This document shows, piece after piece, positions 12,475-12,527 of a DNA stretch of 12,527 nucleotides. A model generated the notes under the pieces. It did no database searches, was not told where the DNA came from, and saw only the letters and a program-made list of their open reading frames with translations. The stretch covers positions 1 through 12,527 of the forward strand of contig CAVALG010000074.1 of NCBI GenBank assembly GCA_963589585.1, written 5' to 3'. How positions within the stretch are numbered: the stretch's first letter is position 1; each line of letters begins with the position of its first letter. The DNA comes from CAVALG01 sp963589585 (GTDB lineage Bacteria; Bacillota; Clostridia; Oscillospirales; Acutalibacteraceae). A program made the translations under genes and the position numbers.

Positions 12475-12527
12475 AAACCGAACATAATCGCATAATTCCA
12501 AAGAGCCTACTATGTTTTATTACATGG

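Larger units (their letters stand above)
12170..12487 (+). pseudogene. Unrecognised open frame lacking a proper start, possibly a decayed gene
   Basis: The frame is open from just after a TAG (12167-12169) to a TAA at 12485-12487. Only its second part has an ATG (12284), with no Shine-Dalgarno sequence. The translation before that ATG (KKARLLDKIFASRYNY, then DYDIITKCTANEY) looks as protein-like as the part after it (LSAPSLDDKIITAANEEVL). This suggests the true 5' end is missing. The last third is Thr/Pro-rich because it runs through TTACACC repeats. I do not recognise the family. The alternative is that the stretch is non-coding, since a perfect promoter lies inside it, and the protein-like look is chance. 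Confidence 0.35.

Noticed and set aside
1..12527. CRISPR array, tRNA or rRNA genes
   Set aside because: No regularly spaced direct repeats with unique spacers, and no cloverleaf or rRNA-like sequence was seen; the TTACACC cluster is too tightly spaced for CRISPR.

Overview
The window reads as a Firmicutes (probably gut Clostridia, Oscillospiraceae/Ruminococcus-like) chromosome or genomic island. This rests on strong GGAGG ribosome sites, sigma-A type promoters, U-tailed hairpin terminators and protein families common in that group; the assignment is an inference. The left edge is the C-terminal end of a tyrosine recombinase, so an integrated element begins or ends near here.

Region 1 (about 500-4330) is a redox/ADP-ribosylation locus. 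A leftward HxlR-family repressor (503-835) is divergent from a rightward operon: an NmrA-like NAD(P)-binding oxidoreductase, a flavin-binding PNPOx-like domain fused to a two-[4Fe-4S] ferredoxin, a zinc-type macrodomain and a class M sirtuin (SirTM). Zn-macrodomain and SirTM form a known reversible ADP-ribosylation pair (writer and eraser). In staphylococci and streptococci their partners are a lipoyl-carrier GcvH-like protein and a lipoate ligase; neither is in this window. The operon promoter (TTTACA-17-TATAAT, 1049-1077) lies about 350 nt before the first gene. The intervening leader is bounded by complementary ends (1096-1113 with 1344-1361) and holds several internal hairpins, so it is either a structured leader RNA or a MITE-like insertion.

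Region 2 (about 4600-12080) is transcribed leftward: a TetR regulator; a single polypeptide carrying two ECF ATPase domains and the EcfT membrane domain; an MptD/Trep_Strep-type ECF S component; two half-size ABC transporters of exporter fold (probably a heterodimer); and a DtxR-family metal-dependent repressor. This set resembles the transport and regulatory part of siderophore loci such as streptococcal equibactin, but no biosynthetic genes are visible here. I infer import of a metal chelate, with the DtxR protein closing a feedback loop. A perfect inverted repeat (11351-11368) just before the ECF gene is the candidate operator. A 15-bp tandem/palindromic site overlaps the TetR promoter. Regions 1 and 2 converge on one perfect 17-bp hairpin terminator (4602-4651).

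Region 3 (12129-12527) carries a perfect consensus promoter, an unrecognised and apparently start-less reading frame, and a run of TTACACC repeats. One 28-bp part of this repeat region recurs (26/28) at 4494-4521, so related sequence flanks the whole transporter cassette.
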